Shown: positions 43,169 to 51,934 of the stretch, piece by piece
Numbering within the stretch: the first letter of the stretch is position 1
Layout of the letters: each line of letters begins with the position of its first letter
Source: JAYQKL01 sp049889535
Lineage (GTDB): Bacteria; Pseudomonadota; Alphaproteobacteria; RS24
NCBI GenBank assembly: GCA_049889535.1
Contig: JBMHDF010000002.1
Coordinates: 1 to 64,000 of the forward strand
Direction of reading: 5' to 3'
Length of the DNA: 64,000 nucleotides
Notes under the pieces: generated by a model
Databases searched by the model: none
Seen by the model: the letters and a program-made list of their open reading frames with translations, nothing else
Told to the model about the DNA's origin: nothing
Position numbers and translations under genes: made by a program

Positions 43169-44498
43169 AACAAATCCTCAAGTGCCTGATAAAGAAAAAA
43201 AGGTATGGGTTACGGATGTGCGCAAATATCTTGAGAGCAGAACTCTTGAGACCATCGTCCCCAATATTACAATAGACCAATCAGCAATGGAGATTGCTAT
43301 TGAGGTGTTTGAGCAGGTTAATACAAGCGGCACCAAGCTCAGTATGTTGGACATTCTGGCTGCTAAAATGGCAGAAAAAGAGAAGAAACCTTTATTGGAT
43401 TTAATGAAAAAATTTCTCCTGCAGAAAAAAAGCTATTTTGACGAGGAGGAGTGGATTCCTTTAAAATTACCAGAGGCTCAACAAAAATTCTGGAGCAAAG
43501 AAACGCCCGCTAGTAGATTCCAAAAAGCGTATATCAATTGCCTTGCCATTGCTTGTTACATTAAAAATAACCCTAATGACCCAAGAGCGCAAAAATTTCC
43601 AAGCGGTCAGTTAAAGCAGGGAAGCCTGTATAAATTAGAGGGTAAAACAATCAAAGATTGTTGGGAAAAAACATTGAAAAATTTGATACATGCTTATGCT
43701 TTTCTGGTTGACCGATGCGGGGTGGCGACATTCAACGACATTAAGTTTCAGTTTATGATTTTGCCAATTTTTACGGCTATTCATGCGATTGACCGTGGCA
43801 GGTTTAGTGACAATGAAAGAAAAAAGTTCTTTGACAGGCTGGAATATTGGTACTGGCGCGCGCTTTTTGATGGCAAATATAGAGGGCAGCAAAATAAGCG
43901 TGTTATAGAGGATATCAGAAGTATCTGCGATTTTTGCGAAGGAAAGAAAAATGCAGAAGGTTTTGAATTTGATGAGAAAAATGAGAGACTTATGAATCTG
44001 CCAGACTTTTCTGATTTTGACGCCGTGTCTCTTATTGGCAAAGGTGTCAACGCCCAGCTGACAGAGCCCATGCTCCAATTCATGCTATCCCGCAGGCCTT
44101 GTGATCTTGAAGAAGAGAATCAGGAATTAACCACTTGGGGGATGTTACAAGGAAAAAATATTCAGCGTGACCATATCCTGCCAATAAGAAAAAGAAGAAG
44201 TGATAAAAAAGACCGATTTCATTCTGCACTCATGCAGACATTTTTGCTTAAAGAAACCAATCTCGGAAAAAGGGATAATACTCATAACTTGAGAAAGTAT
44301 TTTGATAACTCTACACATCGTAATGAACATCTTATACCTGATGAAATTGATGAAATAGGAAAAAAATTTGATGAATGTAATAAAAATCAAGATAAGGAAA
44401 ATAAAATTGCTGAAGAGTTTATGAAAAAGAGGCACAAAAGATTTAAAGAGGCTCTAGCAAAACATCTTGGGGAATTAAAAAAATCAGTCAAAAGCTAA
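43077..44498 (+). CDS. DUF262/HNH-like protein, C-terminal part of the frameshifted gene
   Basis: Second part of the gene above. The frame is open from 43077, but real protein sequence probably begins near 43155 (ending of DIFSK, then IQSKTNPQ in the joined form). It contains the second DUF262 signature VFEQVNTSGTKLSMLDILAAKMA and a helical middle. The C-terminal region has the HNH-like NIQRDHILPI with a later Asn/His-rich stretch (NTHNLRKYF, STHRNEH), as in DUF1524-type nuclease ends of GmrSD and SspE. If the frameshift is real the protein is dead unless ribosomes slip; if it is a sequencing error the nuclease is intact. It converges on xerC. Confidence 0.78.
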   Translation: MDAVLTMMKSLSGKLTTASLLQIFLAKIQSKTNPQVPDKEKKVWVTDVRKYLESRTLETIVPNITIDQSAMEIAIEVFEQVNTSGTKLSMLDILAAKMAEKEKKPLLDLMKKFLLQKKSYFDEEEWIPLKLPEAQQKFWSKETPASRFQKAYINCLAIACYIKNNPNDPRAQKFPSGQLKQGSLYKLEGKTIKDCWEKTLKNLIHAYAFLVDRCGVATFNDIKFQFMILPIFTAIHAIDRGRFSDNERKKFFDRLEYWYWRALFDGKYRGQQNKRVIEDIRSICDFCEGKKNAEGFEFDEKNERLMNLPDFSDFDAVSLIGKGVNAQLTEPMLQFMLSRRPCDLEEENQELTTWGMLQGKNIQRDHILPIRKRRSDKKDRFHSALMQTFLLKETNLGKRDNTHNLRKYFDNSTHRNEHLIPDEIDEIGKKFDECNKNQDKENKIAEEFMKKRHKRFKEALAKHLGELKKSVKS

Positions 44499-44502
44499 CA
44501 CA

Positions 44503-44538
44503 CACCCCCCTACTTTTTCGCGCGGGGGTGGGCTTTTT
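44503..44538 (+). terminator. Probable terminator after the DUF262 gene
   Basis: CACCCCC pairs with GGGGGTG around a 14-base loop, then GGC and T5. It overlaps the stop codon and last codons of the converging xerC gene. Confidence 0.45.
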
Positions 44539-45460
44539 GGTAGTCTTGGGTCAGCGCGTCGTCTTGCACTTGTGTATAGATTTGGGTTGAGGTCAGGCTG
44601 GCATGGCCGAGCAGCTCTTGGATGGTGCGCAGGTCGCCGCCACCCGCCAGCAAATGCGTCGCAAAGCTGTGGCGCAACGCATGCGGGGTGACGCTGTCGG
44701 GCAGCTCCAAATGCGTGCGCAGCCGCGCCACCATCATTTGCGCCAGCCGCGCTGAAAACGGCTTGCCGGTGCGGCTTTTAAACAGCACCTCATCATAGGC
44801 AAAAGCAAATGGCGCAAGATCCATATAGCGCGCCAGCGTGGTGCCAATCATCGGCAGCAGCGGCACTTCGCGCTGCTTGCCGCCCTTGCCGGTAATGCGC
44901 AAAAACGCCTGATTGGCTTGTGGGGCGTCCGCCACACGCAGCGATAAGGCTTCTGAAATGCGCAGGCCACAGCCATATAACAGCAGCAAAAGCGCTTGGT
45001 CGCGCGCGCCCTCCCACTCGGCCTTAGCGGTTTCGCCCGCCGCCGCCAATAGCGCTAAAGCATCATCAGCCGCTAGTGGGCGCGGCAGAGATTTGGGAAT
45101 TTTAGGCGCTTTGATTTGGGCAAAGGCAGGCGAAATATCCTGCTCATGCGCCGCCAACCAGCCAGTGAATGAGCGCAGTCCCGACAGGCTGCGTGCCAAA
45201 GCACGGCTCTGCGCCCCCGCCTGGCGCCGCGCCGCCATATAAGCGCGCAACAGCTGCAGGCTCACCTGTGCAAAATCCGGCACATCCATCACCCGCCCCT
45301 CATAATCAATAAAGAAAGTGAGAAACTGCGTCAGGTCGCGCTGGTAATTGCTGATGGTGTGGTCCGATAACCGCCGCCCCGCGGCCAGATTTTCTTGCCA
45401 GGTGGCCAACTCTTTTTGAAGGGCGGGCGCGGCACAGGCTGTGAAAGCGGGGAGCGCCAT
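44510..45460 (-). CDS. xerC: Tyrosine recombinase XerC
   Basis: Site-specific recombinase that, with XerD, resolves chromosome dimers at dif. It has 316 residues with an N-terminal SAM-like DNA-binding domain (LSDHTISNYQRDLTQFLTFF) and the catalytic domain: the first Arg in LLYGCGLRISEALSL, TGKGGKQREVPL, HALRHSFATHLLAGG, LLGHASLTSTQIYTQ with the nucleophilic Tyr. It is the resident core recombinase, not an island integrase: length and motifs are those of XerC. It is GC-rich by eye. It starts three bases after the tal stop and is probably co-transcribed with tal. Confidence 0.94.
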   Translation of the reverse strand: MALPAFTACAAPALQKELATWQENLAAGRRLSDHTISNYQRDLTQFLTFFIDYEGRVMDVPDFAQVSLQLLRAYMAARRQAGAQSRALARSLSGLRSFTGWLAAHEQDISPAFAQIKAPKIPKSLPRPLAADDALALLAAAGETAKAEWEGARDQALLLLLYGCGLRISEALSLRVADAPQANQAFLRITGKGGKQREVPLLPMIGTTLARYMDLAPFAFAYDEVLFKSRTGKPFSARLAQMMVARLRTHLELPDSVTPHALRHSFATHLLAGGGDLRTIQELLGHASLTSTQIYTQVQDDALTQDYQKAHPRAKK

Positions 45461-45463
45461 CGT

Positions 45464-46117
45464 TTAAAGTTTCAGCCCGCTCGCCGCCCAGTCCGCCATA
45501 AAGGCATCAAGCCCCTTATCGGTCAGCGGGTGCTTGACCAGCGCCCGCAAAACATTAGGCGGCAGCGTGGCGACATCGGCGCCGATAAGCGCGGATTGGT
45601 GGATATGGTCAGCCGAGCGCACAGAGGCAACCAAAATCTCGGTCTCAAGGTCTGGATAATTATCATAAATTTGGCGAATATCAGCAATCAGCCCCATACC
45701 ATTGGCGCCAATGTCATCCAGCCGGCCAACAAAAGGCGAAATAAACGCCGCCCCCGCTTTGGCTGCTAAAAGCGCTTGATTGGCTGAAAAGCACAAAGTT
45801 ACATTGACCTGAAACCCTTTATCCGCCAGCGCGCGCGTGGCTTTGAGACCAGCAAGCGTGAGCGGGATTTTAATGCACACATTATCGGCAATTGCAGCCA
45901 ATGTTTCGCCCTCGGCAATCATGGCGTCGGCCTCAAGCGCGGTGACTTCGGCACTGACAGGCCCGTCCACAATGCTGCAAATCTCGGCAATCAAGTCTTT
46001 AAAATCGCGGCCCGCCTTCGCCACCAGCGACGGATTGGTCGTGACGCCATCCACTAGGCCAGTGGCCGCCAGCTCGCGAATATCGTCAATATCGGCACTA
46101 TCTATAAAAAATTTCAT
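45464..46117 (-). CDS. tal: Transaldolase, short (TalC/FSA-like) family
   Basis: Class I aldolase of 217 residues, of the short transaldolase group. It carries MKFFIDSADIDDIRELAATGLVDGVTTNPSL, the Schiff-base Lys in NVCIKIPLT (about residue 86), VTLCFSANQALLAAKAGA and SPFVGRLDD. By sequence it could act as a pentose-phosphate transaldolase or a fructose-6-phosphate aldolase; the former is usual for this size in alphaproteobacteria. It is transcribed away from priA; the divergent spacer is about 170 bp to the preferred priA start. Confidence 0.93.
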   Translation of the reverse strand: MKFFIDSADIDDIRELAATGLVDGVTTNPSLVAKAGRDFKDLIAEICSIVDGPVSAEVTALEADAMIAEGETLAAIADNVCIKIPLTLAGLKATRALADKGFQVNVTLCFSANQALLAAKAGAAFISPFVGRLDDIGANGMGLIADIRQIYDNYPDLETEILVASVRSADHIHQSALIGADVATLPPNVLRALVKHPLTDKGLDAFMADWAASGLKL

Positions 46118-46287
46118 GGTCGGCTCCTGTGATTTTACTATGATTTTGTTTCATGGTCGCCAGCGCGTGGCTTTTTTCTATTAAAGCCATGTTTTGCCTT
46201 TATCACAAGCCCCATATCCGCATCATATCTGCCCTGCGTCGCGTTTTTCAACTTGGCAAAAAACCAAAATTCAACCAAAGTCTTTTT

Positions 46288-48672
46288 ATGCAAAAAACAC
46301 CACCCAAAAAGCAGGGTCAAAAACAACAAGAGAGCTTTTTTCCCGATGCTCAACCGCCGCGCACTGCATCAACAAAGCTGCATTTTGAGCAGATTGTTGC
46401 GGTGATGGTGCCACGCGCGACAGGGTCGGTGTCTGGCTGTTATGATTATGGTGTGCCACCCGAACTGGTGGGCGCGTTGGCACAGGGGGATTATGTGCGT
46501 GTACCTTTGGCGCGCCAAACCCTGATTGGGGTGGTGTGGGCCAAGCCACGTCAATGGCAAGCCACCCAAACCGACCATCCGCCACAACATAAATTGCGGG
46601 CGGTCACTGAAAAGCTTACCGATAAAGCTTGTCTCCCGCCTTTGCCTGAAATGATGCGCGATTTTGTGGATTGGGTCGCCGCCTATACGCTGTCGCCACC
46701 CGGTCAGGTTTTACGACAAATTTTACCCCCTGCTGATAGTTTTCAAGCGCCCGCGCCCGTATCAAGCGTGCGTTTATCAGCGGCCTATCTGGATAATCAA
46801 GATGCGGAGCATCCAAAATGGCGGCGTACGCCTGCGCGCGAAAAAATATTGACTTATTTAGCCCAGCAAACCGATAAAACCGCCACCCGTCAGGCGCTCA
46901 GCACAACGGCTTTGGCCAAGCAGCTTGGTGTTTCGCCCAGTGTTGTCAAAACCATGATTGAGGTTGGCCTATTAGAAGCCTTCACGCTGCCCCCGCCTTT
47001 AGCCTTTGCAACCCCCAATCCAGATTTTACCAACCTGACCTATTCAGACGCGCAGGCTGAGGCAATTGCCCGTTTGCAAAAGGCGGTAGGCACGCAGAGT
47101 TTTCAACCTTTTTTGCTTGATGGGGTCACAGGGTCAGGCAAAACAGAGGTTTATTTTGAGGCGATTTCTGCCGCTCTGGCAGCCGATGACAAGCCAAGCA
47201 ATATTGGCCAAACCCGACATTCAAGCTTAATTATTTTGCCTGAAATTGCTTTGACCACGCAATTTTTAAAACGCTTTGAAGCGCGGTTTGGGTGTGCGCC
47301 TGCGATTTGGCATTCTGGTTTAACACCTGCCCAAAGGCGCCACACATGGCGTGCAGTTGCGCGGGGCGAAGTGTCGGTGCTGGTTGGGGCGCGCTCGGCT
47401 TTGTTTTTGCCTTGGCAAGATTTGAGTTTGGTGGTTGTTGATGAAGAGCATGATGCAGGCTTTAAACAAGAAGAAGGCGTGATTTATAATGCCCGCGACA
47501 TGGCGGTGGTTGCAGCGCGCTTGTTTAACGCCACGATAATTTTATCCTCCGCAACCCCTGCTTTGGAAACAGTGGTAAATGCCCAAGACGGGCGGTATGA
47601 AAAATTGGTTTTACCAGCACGTCATGGGGCAGGGACATTGCCTGAGATTGAGCTGTTAGATATGCGCCTTGCGCCGCCGCCGCGCGGGCATTGGCTGGCA
47701 CCTGCTCTCATTTCGGCGATGCAAGAAACGCTGGCACAAAATCAGCAAGCTTTATTATTTCTTAACCGGCGGGGCTATGCCCCACTCACCTTGTGTCGGG
47801 CTTGTGGTCACCGTTATGCGTGCAGCGATTGTGATAGCTGGTTGGTCGAGCATCGGTTTAAACGGATTTTATCCTGCCACCAATGCGGCTATGAACGCCC
47901 CGCCCCTGATATTTGTGATGCGTGCGGTGAAACTGACCATTTGGCCGCCTGCGGGCCAGGTGTTGAGCGTATTACTGAAGAAGTCGGGCAGTTATTTCCT
48001 GATAAACGCATTACAGTTTTATCTTCGGATTTGATTCAGGGCGAGGCTGCCATGCGCGATACACTGGCGCGCATCACACGCGGCGAGACGGATATTATTG
48101 TCGGTACACAAATTATTGCAAAGGGGCATCACTTTCCTAAGCTTGGGTTTGTGGGGGTTGTTGATGCAGATCTTGGTATGGGAACTGGTGATTTGCGCGC
48201 TGGTGAGCGTACTTTCCAGATGCTGTCCCAAGTGACAGGCCGAGCGGGGCGTGAACAGGCGGGCGGCAAAGCTATATTGCAGTCTTATATGCCTGATCAC
48301 CCAGTTTTGCAGGCTTTGGCGTCTGGTGATCGTGATGCTTTTTTCCAGCGTGAAATTGAGATGCGCCAGCAGGCCAATATGCCGCCATTTGGGCGCTTGG
48401 CAGGTATTATTTTGGCGTGTGAAGATTTAGCTTTGGTCAATAAATATGCGCGCGCACTCGCTCAACATGTGCCGATTATTGAAGGAATGCGCGTACTGGG
48501 TCCCGCGCCGGCGCCGATTGCCCGTATTCGTGGCGCCTATCGCTTGCGGTTTTTGGTGCAGGGCGCGCGCCAAAGCAAAATGCAAGATTATATTCGCGAT
48601 TGGTTAGGGCGGGTCAAAAAGCCTGCCACTGTTAAATGCGCAGTAGATATTGACCCTTATCGCTTCTTATAA
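46288..48672 (+). CDS. priA: Primosomal protein N' (replication restart helicase PriA)
   Basis: Superfamily-2 helicase that reloads the replisome at collapsed forks. The preferred start at 46288 gives 794 residues; the upstream open frame to 46153 lies in the divergent promoter region. Features: N-terminal DNA-binding domain (GCYDYGVPPELVGALAQGDYVRVPLA), Walker A DGVTGSGKTEVYF, DEEHDAGFKQEEGV, SATPALET, the zinc-binding cysteines (CRACGHRYACSDCDSWL, CHQCGYERPAPDICDACGE) and helicase motif V to VI (GTQIIAKGHHFP, QVTGRAGR). It is followed by a hairpin over its stop codon and then the atp operon. Confidence 0.97.
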   Translation: MQKTPPKKQGQKQQESFFPDAQPPRTASTKLHFEQIVAVMVPRATGSVSGCYDYGVPPELVGALAQGDYVRVPLARQTLIGVVWAKPRQWQATQTDHPPQHKLRAVTEKLTDKACLPPLPEMMRDFVDWVAAYTLSPPGQVLRQILPPADSFQAPAPVSSVRLSAAYLDNQDAEHPKWRRTPAREKILTYLAQQTDKTATRQALSTTALAKQLGVSPSVVKTMIEVGLLEAFTLPPPLAFATPNPDFTNLTYSDAQAEAIARLQKAVGTQSFQPFLLDGVTGSGKTEVYFEAISAALAADDKPSNIGQTRHSSLIILPEIALTTQFLKRFEARFGCAPAIWHSGLTPAQRRHTWRAVARGEVSVLVGARSALFLPWQDLSLVVVDEEHDAGFKQEEGVIYNARDMAVVAARLFNATIILSSATPALETVVNAQDGRYEKLVLPARHGAGTLPEIELLDMRLAPPPRGHWLAPALISAMQETLAQNQQALLFLNRRGYAPLTLCRACGHRYACSDCDSWLVEHRFKRILSCHQCGYERPAPDICDACGETDHLAACGPGVERITEEVGQLFPDKRITVLSSDLIQGEAAMRDTLARITRGETDIIVGTQIIAKGHHFPKLGFVGVVDADLGMGTGDLRAGERTFQMLSQVTGRAGREQAGGKAILQSYMPDHPVLQALASGDRDAFFQREIEMRQQANMPPFGRLAGIILACEDLALVNKYARALAQHVPIIEGMRVLGPAPAPIARIRGAYRLRFLVQGARQSKMQDYIRDWLGRVKKPATVKCAVDIDPYRFL

Positions 48673-48682
48673 AGCGATTTTT
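48659..48682 (+). terminator. Probable terminator of priA
   Basis: ATCGCTT pairs with AAGCGAT around a 6-base loop, followed by T5. The stem includes the last codons of priA. Confidence 0.5.
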
Positions 48683-48881
48683 AGGCCTTAAATCAGCAAA
48701 AGAAATGCAGTTTTCCACATTTCGTGAAGATGCGCCAAAATGCCCTGCCAAAATACCTCCCGAAATATGCCAAACAGCGCGACTCCTCTCTTGCAAGTAA
48801 GGCTATGCTGTGCTAACTCACCATCACCAAAGATTAATATTGTCGACTTTTGTCGTTTATCCAAGTTAGTAGGACGATTCA

Positions 48882-49448
48882 GTGTCAGCACAAGAAAGCA
48901 TTATTGATACGATTGCCAGCCGTTATGCGCATGCCTTATTTGGTCTTGCCGATGAAAGCAAAGCGGCGGATAAAAAGCGCATTAGTAAAGATGTTGAAGC
49001 GCTTGCTAAAATTATTGACGCTAGCGAAAACTTGCAAAATATGCTGCGCAGTCCGGTCATCAGTGCTGATGAACAAACACAAGCGCTTACGGCTATTTTG
49101 AAAAAAGCGAAAACAGGGGATGATGTTACGAAATTTGTAGGTCTGGTGGTGCAAAACCGTCGGGCCTTTTCTTTGCCCACTATTTTGAAAGCCTATAGCC
49201 AGCTTGAAGCCAAAGCGCGCGGTGAAATGGTTGCGGAAATTGTTTCAGCGCAAAAGCTGACACCGGCACAAGAAAAATCGATTAAATCTGAAATGAAAAA
49301 ATCATATGGCAAAGATGTTCGCATCAATGCCACAATTGATCCGGCTATTTTGGGCGGGTTAATTGTCAAGGTAGGGAGCCGGATGGTTGACGGGTCTTTG
49401 CGCACTAAACTTAATTCACTAAAACAAGCCATGAATGAGGCAGGTTGA
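48882..49448 (+). CDS. atpH: ATP synthase F1 delta subunit
   Basis: Stalk subunit linking F1 to the b subunits. It has 188 residues with the OSCP-type fold: IASRYAHALFGLADE at the N-terminus, LLSAQKLT-like VSAQKLTPAQEK, and the C-terminal DPAILGGLIVKVGSRMVDGSLRTKLNSL. The start is GTG with AGGAC upstream. The stop overlaps the atpA start (TGATG). It leads the F1 operon atpHAGDC; F0 genes are not in the window, as expected in alphaproteobacteria where they form a separate operon. Confidence 0.96.
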   Translation: MSAQESIIDTIASRYAHALFGLADESKAADKKRISKDVEALAKIIDASENLQNMLRSPVISADEQTQALTAILKKAKTGDDVTKFVGLVVQNRRAFSLPTILKAYSQLEAKARGEMVAEIVSAQKLTPAQEKSIKSEMKKSYGKDVRINATIDPAILGGLIVKVGSRMVDGSLRTKLNSLKQAMNEAG

Positions 49449-50980
49449 TGGATATCAAAGCATCTGAAATTACATCTATTTTAAAGAAACAAATCAAAGA
49501 TTTCGGCAAACAGTCCGAAGTCTCTGAAATTGGACAAGTCCTTTCCGTTGGAGATGGTATTGCCCGCATTTATGGCCTGGACAATGTTCAGGCGGGGGAA
49601 ATGGTTGAGTTTCCTGGCGGCATTCGCGGTATGGCCCTGAACCTTGAGGAAGATAATGTCGGGGCGGTGATTTTCGGCTCTGACCGCGATATTCGTGAAG
49701 GGGACACGGTTAAGCGAACCGGCGATATTGTGGCGGTTCCAGTTGGGAAAGAGCTGCTTGGTCGTGTGGTTGACCCGCTTGGCAACCCGCTAGACGGCAA
49801 AGGCCCTATTAAAACCAAAGAGCGCAAAAAAGTTGATGTCAAGGCACCCGGTATTATTCCGCGTAAGTCTGTGCATGAGCCGATGCAAACTGGTTTGAAA
49901 GCGGTTGATGCATTGATTCCAATTGGTCGTGGCCAGCGTGAATTGATTATTGGTGACCGCCAGACAGGTAAAACGGCGATTGCGGTTGACGCGATTTTGA
50001 ACCAAAAAGCCATTAATGAAGGCGATGATGAAAGCGCGAAACTTTATTGCGTTTATGTCGCGATTGGCCAAAAGCGTTCCACTGTTGCGCAAATTGTGAA
50101 AACGCTGGAAGAAAATGACGCCCTCAAATATTCAATTGTTGTGGCCGCGACAGCTTCAGAAGCAGCGCCATTGCAATATTTGGCACCTTTTACAGGCTGC
50201 ACAATGGGCGAATATTTCCGCGATAATGGCATGCATGCCATGATTACTTATGATGATTTGTCCAAACAGGCTGTGGCGTATCGTCAAATGTCGCTTTTGC
50301 TTCGCCGCCCACCAGGTCGTGAAGCCTATCCAGGTGACGTGTTCTTCTTGCATTCACGTTTGCTAGAGCGTGCGGCGAAACTCAATGATGATTTCGGCGC
50401 GGGCTCAATGACCGCATTACCGATTATTGAAACTCAAGCCAATGACGTGTCGGCTTATATTCCGACCAATGTGATTTCGATTACCGATGGTCAGATTTTC
50501 TTGGAAACAGATTTGTTTTATCAAGGTATCCGCCCAGCAGTGAATGTGGGTCTGTCGGTTTCGCGTGTGGGGTCGGCGGCTCAGGTCAAGGCGATGAAAC
50601 AGGTTGCGGGTAAAATTAAAGGTGAATTGGCGCAATATCGCGAAATGGCGGCCTTTGCTCAATTTGGTTCAGACCTTGATGCGGCTACCCAGCAATTGCT
50701 GAATCGCGGTGAGCGTTTGACGGAACTGTTGAAGCAAAACCAGTTCTCACCTTTGCAGGTTGAAGAGCAGGTGGCTGTGATTTATGCCGGCGTGAATGGT
50801 TATTTGGATAAATTACCAACCGCAAAAGTCGGCGCTTATGAGCAGGGTCTTTTAGACCTGATGCGGGGCAAAGAAAAAAAATTGCTGGCCACTATTCGCG
50901 ATGAAAAAGCTTTGTCTGATAAAACAGAAGCGAAATTAAAAGCTGTTGTTGAAGCTTATACGGAGAATTTTGCCGCCTAA
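49448..50980 (+). CDS. atpA: ATP synthase F1 alpha subunit
   Basis: Non-catalytic nucleotide-binding subunit of the F1 hexamer, 510 residues. It has the N-terminal MDIKASEITSILKKQI, Walker A GDRQTGKTAIAVD (about residue 170), RPPGREAYPGDVFFLHSRLLERAAK, and the arginine-finger region SVSRVGSAAQVKAM. It overlaps atpH by one base and is followed after 33 bases by atpG. Confidence 0.98.
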   Translation: MDIKASEITSILKKQIKDFGKQSEVSEIGQVLSVGDGIARIYGLDNVQAGEMVEFPGGIRGMALNLEEDNVGAVIFGSDRDIREGDTVKRTGDIVAVPVGKELLGRVVDPLGNPLDGKGPIKTKERKKVDVKAPGIIPRKSVHEPMQTGLKAVDALIPIGRGQRELIIGDRQTGKTAIAVDAILNQKAINEGDDESAKLYCVYVAIGQKRSTVAQIVKTLEENDALKYSIVVAATASEAAPLQYLAPFTGCTMGEYFRDNGMHAMITYDDLSKQAVAYRQMSLLLRRPPGREAYPGDVFFLHSRLLERAAKLNDDFGAGSMTALPIIETQANDVSAYIPTNVISITDGQIFLETDLFYQGIRPAVNVGLSVSRVGSAAQVKAMKQVAGKIKGELAQYREMAAFAQFGSDLDAATQQLLNRGERLTELLKQNQFSPLQVEEQVAVIYAGVNGYLDKLPTAKVGAYEQGLLDLMRGKEKKLLATIRDEKALSDKTEAKLKAVVEAYTENFAA

Positions 50981-51013
50981 ATAATAGGTGAGCTGATAAG
51001 GGTAGATTGAGAT

Positions 51014-51892
51014 ATGTCATCACTCAAAGAACTTCGTAATCGAATAGCCAGTGTGCAGGCCACGCAAAAAATCACGCGGGCCATGCAAATGGTGGCGGCG
51101 TCAAAATTGCGCCGTGCGCAAGAGGCGGCAGAAGCAGCGCGTCCCTATGCGCAACGCATGAGTGCAGTATTGGCAAATGTTGCAGCAGGTGTTGCCAATC
51201 AGCCAGGTGCTTCACCTTTGCTTGCTGGTACAGGCAGTGATAAGACGCATCTTTTGGTCGTAGCGACGGCTGAGCGTGGTCTTTGCGGTGGCTTTAACAG
51301 CTCCATTGCCCGTTTGGCGCGCGAACATGCAACAGGCCTGAAAGCGCAAGGCAAGCAAGTTAAAATCCTGTGTGTCGGGCGTAAAGGTGCTGATGTTTTG
51401 AAGCGAGATTTCGCGGCAGATATGTTGGAAACCATTAGTTTTCAAGGGCTGAAAAGCGTTGGATTTGAGCAGGCTCAGCAAGTGGCAAATCAGGTTCTAG
51501 ATATGTTCGAAGCTGAAGAATTTGATATATGCACGCTGTTTTATTCAGAATTTGTAAATGTCATTTCTCAAAACCCAAATGCGTTACAAATTATTCCAGC
51601 CACGATTGAGGCGGCGGAGACACCTGATTTGGGCGGTGCGGCCTATGATTATGAGCCTGAAGAGGGTGAAATTCTTGACGCTCTTTTGCCGCGCAATATC
51701 TCTATCCAGATTTTACGCGCCTTGCTAGAAAATGCTGCAAGTGAACAGGGCGCGCGTATGAGCGCAATGGATAATGCCACGCGCAATGCGGGCGACATGA
51801 TTGACAGTCTGAGCATTACCTATAATAGGTCGCGTCAGGCACAAATTACGAAAGAATTGATTGAAATTATTTCCGGTGCAGAGGCGCTTTAG
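51014..51892 (+). CDS. atpG: ATP synthase F1 gamma subunit
   Basis: Central rotor shaft of F1, 292 residues. Conserved ends are visible: SLKELRNRIASVQATQKITRAMQMVAASKLRRAQ and the C-terminal ARMSAMDNATRNAGDMIDSLSITYNRSRQAQITKELIEI. Between them lies the Rossmann-like domain (AERGLCGGFNSSIAR). It lies between atpA and atpD in the standard order. Confidence 0.98.
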   Translation: MSSLKELRNRIASVQATQKITRAMQMVAASKLRRAQEAAEAARPYAQRMSAVLANVAAGVANQPGASPLLAGTGSDKTHLLVVATAERGLCGGFNSSIARLAREHATGLKAQGKQVKILCVGRKGADVLKRDFAADMLETISFQGLKSVGFEQAQQVANQVLDMFEAEEFDICTLFYSEFVNVISQNPNALQIIPATIEAAETPDLGGAAYDYEPEEGEILDALLPRNISIQILRALLENAASEQGARMSAMDNATRNAGDMIDSLSITYNRSRQAQITKELIEIISGAEAL

Positions 51893-51934
51893 GCTCAGCA
51901 CGAATACGGACGAACCAGCCAGGGGAATAGGAAA

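Noticed and set aside
43140..43170. Programmed -1 ribosomal frameshift in the DUF262 gene
   Set aside because: The required change is +1, no X-XXY-YYZ heptamer or downstream pseudoknot is evident, and an extra base in a homopolymer is simpler.
44510..45460. XerC as the integrase of the adjacent accessory cassette
   Set aside because: It has the length and motifs of the core dimer-resolution recombinase, sits with tal on the opposite strand, and is GC-rich like its core neighbours.
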